Origin: Cokeromyces recurvatus
Taxonomy: Eukaryota; Mucoromycota; Mucoromycetes; Mucorales; Mucoraceae
Direction: 5' to 3'
DNA length: 64,000 nucleotides
NCBI RefSeq assembly: GCF_025118155.1
Contig: NW_026251435.1
Location: 84,334 to 148,333, forward strand
The position numbers and the translations under genes were made by a program. Within the stretch, counting starts at the first letter, position 1. Each line of letters begins with the position of its first letter. Below are positions 61,267 through 64,000 of this stretch, piece after piece. The notes beneath the pieces were generated by a model. The model ran no database searches. It was not told where the DNA came from and worked only from the letters and a program-made list of their open reading frames with translations.

Positions 61267-63794
61267 TTATTTGTAAATTTTATCAATTTCTTCTTTGTTT
61301 CCTTTAAGAATATCTCTACGCTTAACTTTTCCAGTGGTGGTCATGTATTCCTTTAACCAATCCTTATTACGAGTAACGACAATATCTTTAACAATCTCGA
61401 CTCGACTGCAACCACTTGAGGTAGCTGATTGTTGAAGGTCTTTAAGGATCGTCTCCTTGTCAGCATTATTGTCTACAGGTTCAACGACACCCACAATATA
61501 GGATTTATTACTGTCGGCGATCAGACAAATATTTTTAATGCTACTGCAATTACGATATTTCGATTCCAAGTTTTCAAGAGCAACATATTCACCATGAGCT
61601 AGTTTGACTAAATTTTTGGCTCTGTCTGTAATTGCAAAGGTGCCATCAGGTTTTAAAATTGCAATATCACCTGTCTTGAACCAACCATCTGGCGTGATGG
61701 CTTCGTTTGTAAGATCAGGTCTCTTATAGTAGCCCCTGAGAAGTGAGGGGCCTCGAAGCCAGAGTTCACCCACATTATTTTCAGCTTTATAATCTGTATC
61801 AGGAACATCAACGAAGCGAAATTCAATAGAAGGAGAAGGAGGACCGATGACACCTGTAGTTATACCTAAACTTGGAAGTGTAACAGCACCCAAACCACAG
61901 CATTCAGTTAAGCTATTATATATATATATATATAAAAGGAGGAGGAGGAGGGAAGACAACAGTTAGATGATCTTATCCTATATGTGTATATATATGTATA
62001 TATCTTTGTTATATTTTCTATTCTAATTACCCATAACCTTGAAGCATGTAGCATAAAGTGGATGTAATAAATTTTTGTGTTTCAAATGATACAGGAGCAC
62101 CACCCGAGAGACCATATTGTAAACGTCCACCCGTGACATCACGAATAGCACCAAAGATAATAGAATCGTATAAATTAGTGATAGAATTTGGTTTACCAAA
62201 GAAGTTTAACATTTTCCATTTCATTTCGATAGCAGCTAATATCATGTAACAAGTTATGTATATGTATATAAATATGTACATTTATGTGTATGTATATTAC
62301 CTTCAAATACTTTTTTAACTGCCCAATGCTGTTTATTTAATTGAGCATCAATCCCCTTTTTGATCTTTTCCCAAACAGCAGGAACACCTGCCATAATGGT
62401 AGGCTTTAATGCCTTAAGATCACCTTCTCCTTTACCTTTACCATCAGGACCACAGACAAAGTCATTCATCAAGGTACGTATACTACCATAGCCAATAGGG
62501 ATAGTAAATGAAATCATGATCAATTCAACCAAGAATTCCAATACATGAGCAAGAGGTAAAAAGCCAATATAAGAATGATTTCCAAATTTCAAAAAATCAA
62601 TGACCAAATATTCTGCTGAACCAATGGCTGCAATAATATTAGCATGTGTTAATTCAACACCCTTAGGAGCACCTGTAGAACCAGATGTATACATAATTAA
62701 GGCAAGATCATTAGGTTGAGGCTTCTCATCAACTTGAACTTGAACTTGTTCTTGATTCTTATCTGTGATGATAGTATCAATATGAACCATATTCACTTCA
62801 TCTGCTTTCCCATTTTTGAATTTTTGAACTTCCTCTGGTGCTTCAAATTCATGACCAGCATAAAAGACAAATTTTGGTTGATCCTTCTTTTCAAGTTTTT
62901 CATAGGCTTTATTTAAAGTTTTAAATAAAGAAGTCTATTGTTGTTGTTGCTTTCTTCAGTACTCTCTCTCTCTTTTTTCTTTTTTTTTCTTATATTACCT
63001 CAGTAAAAATGGCCTTTGCTTCAGTTTCTTTAATGATATGATTGATTGAATCAGCGGGCATTGAATCATAGGCTGTAGTAATCACTAATCCAAGGGTCAA
63101 ACAAGCTATATATAAATGTATAAATATATTCCTGTTAGTTTCCAACATTTTCCCTCACTCGATATTATTTTATGTTTTACCTAAAGCAGTCATCATCCAT
63201 TCAGCTCTATATCAAAGAAATATAAAATTAGCATTCTTATATGGATTACTCTCATATATCTATTTTCTACCTTGTCTTAGAGAATAAGATGACAATATCA
63301 CCATGTTGAAGACCATGACGTTGAAGAATGGAAGCAATTTTTTGAATTTTTTCATTTGCTTCACGATAACTCATCCATTCATAATCACCAAGTTCAAAAT
63401 AAGACCATTTTTTAGGTTTACCTTCATTAGGAGAAGATTTAGATTCCTTGTAGTAAATCTATATAAGAGAGAGAGAGTGTGTGTGTGTATACACATATAT
63501 TATTTATTTAGTAAAAAAAAAAAAGGAACCCCCTTCTTTTTTCCTTTTTTCTTATATAGCTTACTTTACATTTTTAAGTGGACGATAACCAAAGACAGGT
63601 TTATGCATATTAGCATTTACAGTTTGTCCCCAAAGTTGATCAATCGTACACTCCTCCTTTCTTAACTTTGGGAAAAGGGGCGTATCAATAAATCCATGTT
63701 CTGCTTGACGATGACGAAAAATATGATTTTGACCATCATATTCTATTGTTGGATTAGAAATATCTTGAAGGAAAAGGTTTGTAATATATTCCAT
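61267..63794 (-). CDS. Long-chain acyl-CoA synthetase (FAA/ACSL family)
   Basis: Many-exon gene starting MEYITNLFLQDISNPTIEYD. It is an AMP-forming ligase that activates fatty acids to acyl-CoA for lipid synthesis or beta-oxidation. The ATP-binding motif LALIMYTSGSTGAPKGVELT is intact. Later motifs are GFLPLAHVLEFLVEL, QYGLSGGAPVSFETQKF, LQGYGLTECCGLGAVTLP, GELWLRGPSLLRGYYKRPD, WFKTGDIAILKPDGTF, ITDRAKNLVKLAHGEYVALE and a C-terminal TTGKVKRRDILKG with the catalytic Lys region. No PTS1 at the end (DKIYK), so it is ER or cytoplasmic rather than a clear peroxisomal form. The stop is at 61267-61269. Confidence 0.95.
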
Positions 63795-64000
63795 CTTCTT
63801 TATTGTAAAAAAAAAAAAAGACCAGTAGTAGTAGTAGTAGTAGTAAAGAAAACTAAAAAACTAAAAACTAATAAAAAAAAACAAAAAACAAAACAATACA
63901 AAAAATTATGTCATGAATGATTTTATATGTGTCTTTTCTTAGGCTTCATTTGTTCAAACGGCGTATTTTTTTTTTGTTTTAGATTATCATTGGTGTTTCG
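63795..64000. promoter_or_regulatory. Upstream region of the acyl-CoA synthetase gene
   Basis: Contains a GTA trinucleotide run near 63825-63845 and A-rich DNA. The window ends here, so the next gene upstream cannot be seen. Confidence 0.4.

Noticed and set aside
63303..63665. 120-codon plus-strand frame near the window end
   Set aside because: It is antisense to the acyl-CoA synthetase exons and introns, with Phe/Ile-rich low-complexity text.

Overview
The window is eukaryotic nuclear DNA. It is very AT-rich, with intron-rich protein genes (mostly 50-90 base introns with GT..AG ends), long A/T homopolymers and no operons. The gene set is fungal: a type I metacaspase with a Q/P/Y-rich prodomain, an Avo2-like TORC2 subunit, Rsa3, Bmt5, Ost3/6 and a GATA/PHD regulator. 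Gene style and the transposon relics suggest an early-diverging fungus, probably Mucoromycota (Mucorales-like). That placement is inference; no species is claimed.

Layout: 0.1-9.8 kb holds a phytanoyl-CoA dioxygenase-like oxygenase (-), a metacaspase (+), the Pol I/III subunit AC19 (+) and a long kinesin-4 (-). 12.3-25.1 kb holds a Bmt5-type rRNA methyltransferase (-), tubulin cofactor D (-), the Avo2-like ankyrin protein (+), a TBC RabGAP (-) and a PX-BAR-like sorting nexin (+). 25.1-29.8 kb has no gene but contains a 3.0 kb palindromic element whose ~470 bp arms look almost identical. 29.8-43.4 kb is gene-dense: U-box cyclophilin PPIL2 (-), DDHD phospholipase (+), GH27 glycosidase (-), Prp4 (+), Rsa3 (+), a DUF2039 zinc-ribbon protein (+) and Ost3/6 (-). 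43.4-50.3 kb is a gene desert with a decayed Tc1/mariner element bearing TA target duplications and large inverted arms. 50.3-52.8 kb holds the GATA/PHD regulator (+) and a tRNA-Thr(AGT) (-). 53.1-59.4 kb is a transposon graveyard: a broken PIF/Harbinger transposase, a 4-unit ~95 bp tandem array, and inverted and direct repeats several hundred bases long. 59.7-63.8 kb holds a secreted membrane-dipeptidase homologue (-) and a long-chain acyl-CoA synthetase (-).

The genes are unrelated housekeeping functions: Pol I/III transcription, rRNA modification and ribosome assembly, splicing (Prp4, PPIL2), microtubules (TBCD, kinesin), membrane traffic (TBC, sorting nexin), lipid metabolism (DDHD, acyl-CoA synthetase, PhyH) and N-glycosylation. 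I see no metabolic cluster. The most unusual content is in the repeats: two palindromic elements able to form long hairpins, the hairpin-bearing tandem array beside the dead Harbinger, and extreme homopolymer tracts, several of which sit right before 3' splice sites. Exon joins were made by eye from splice consensus and reading frame.
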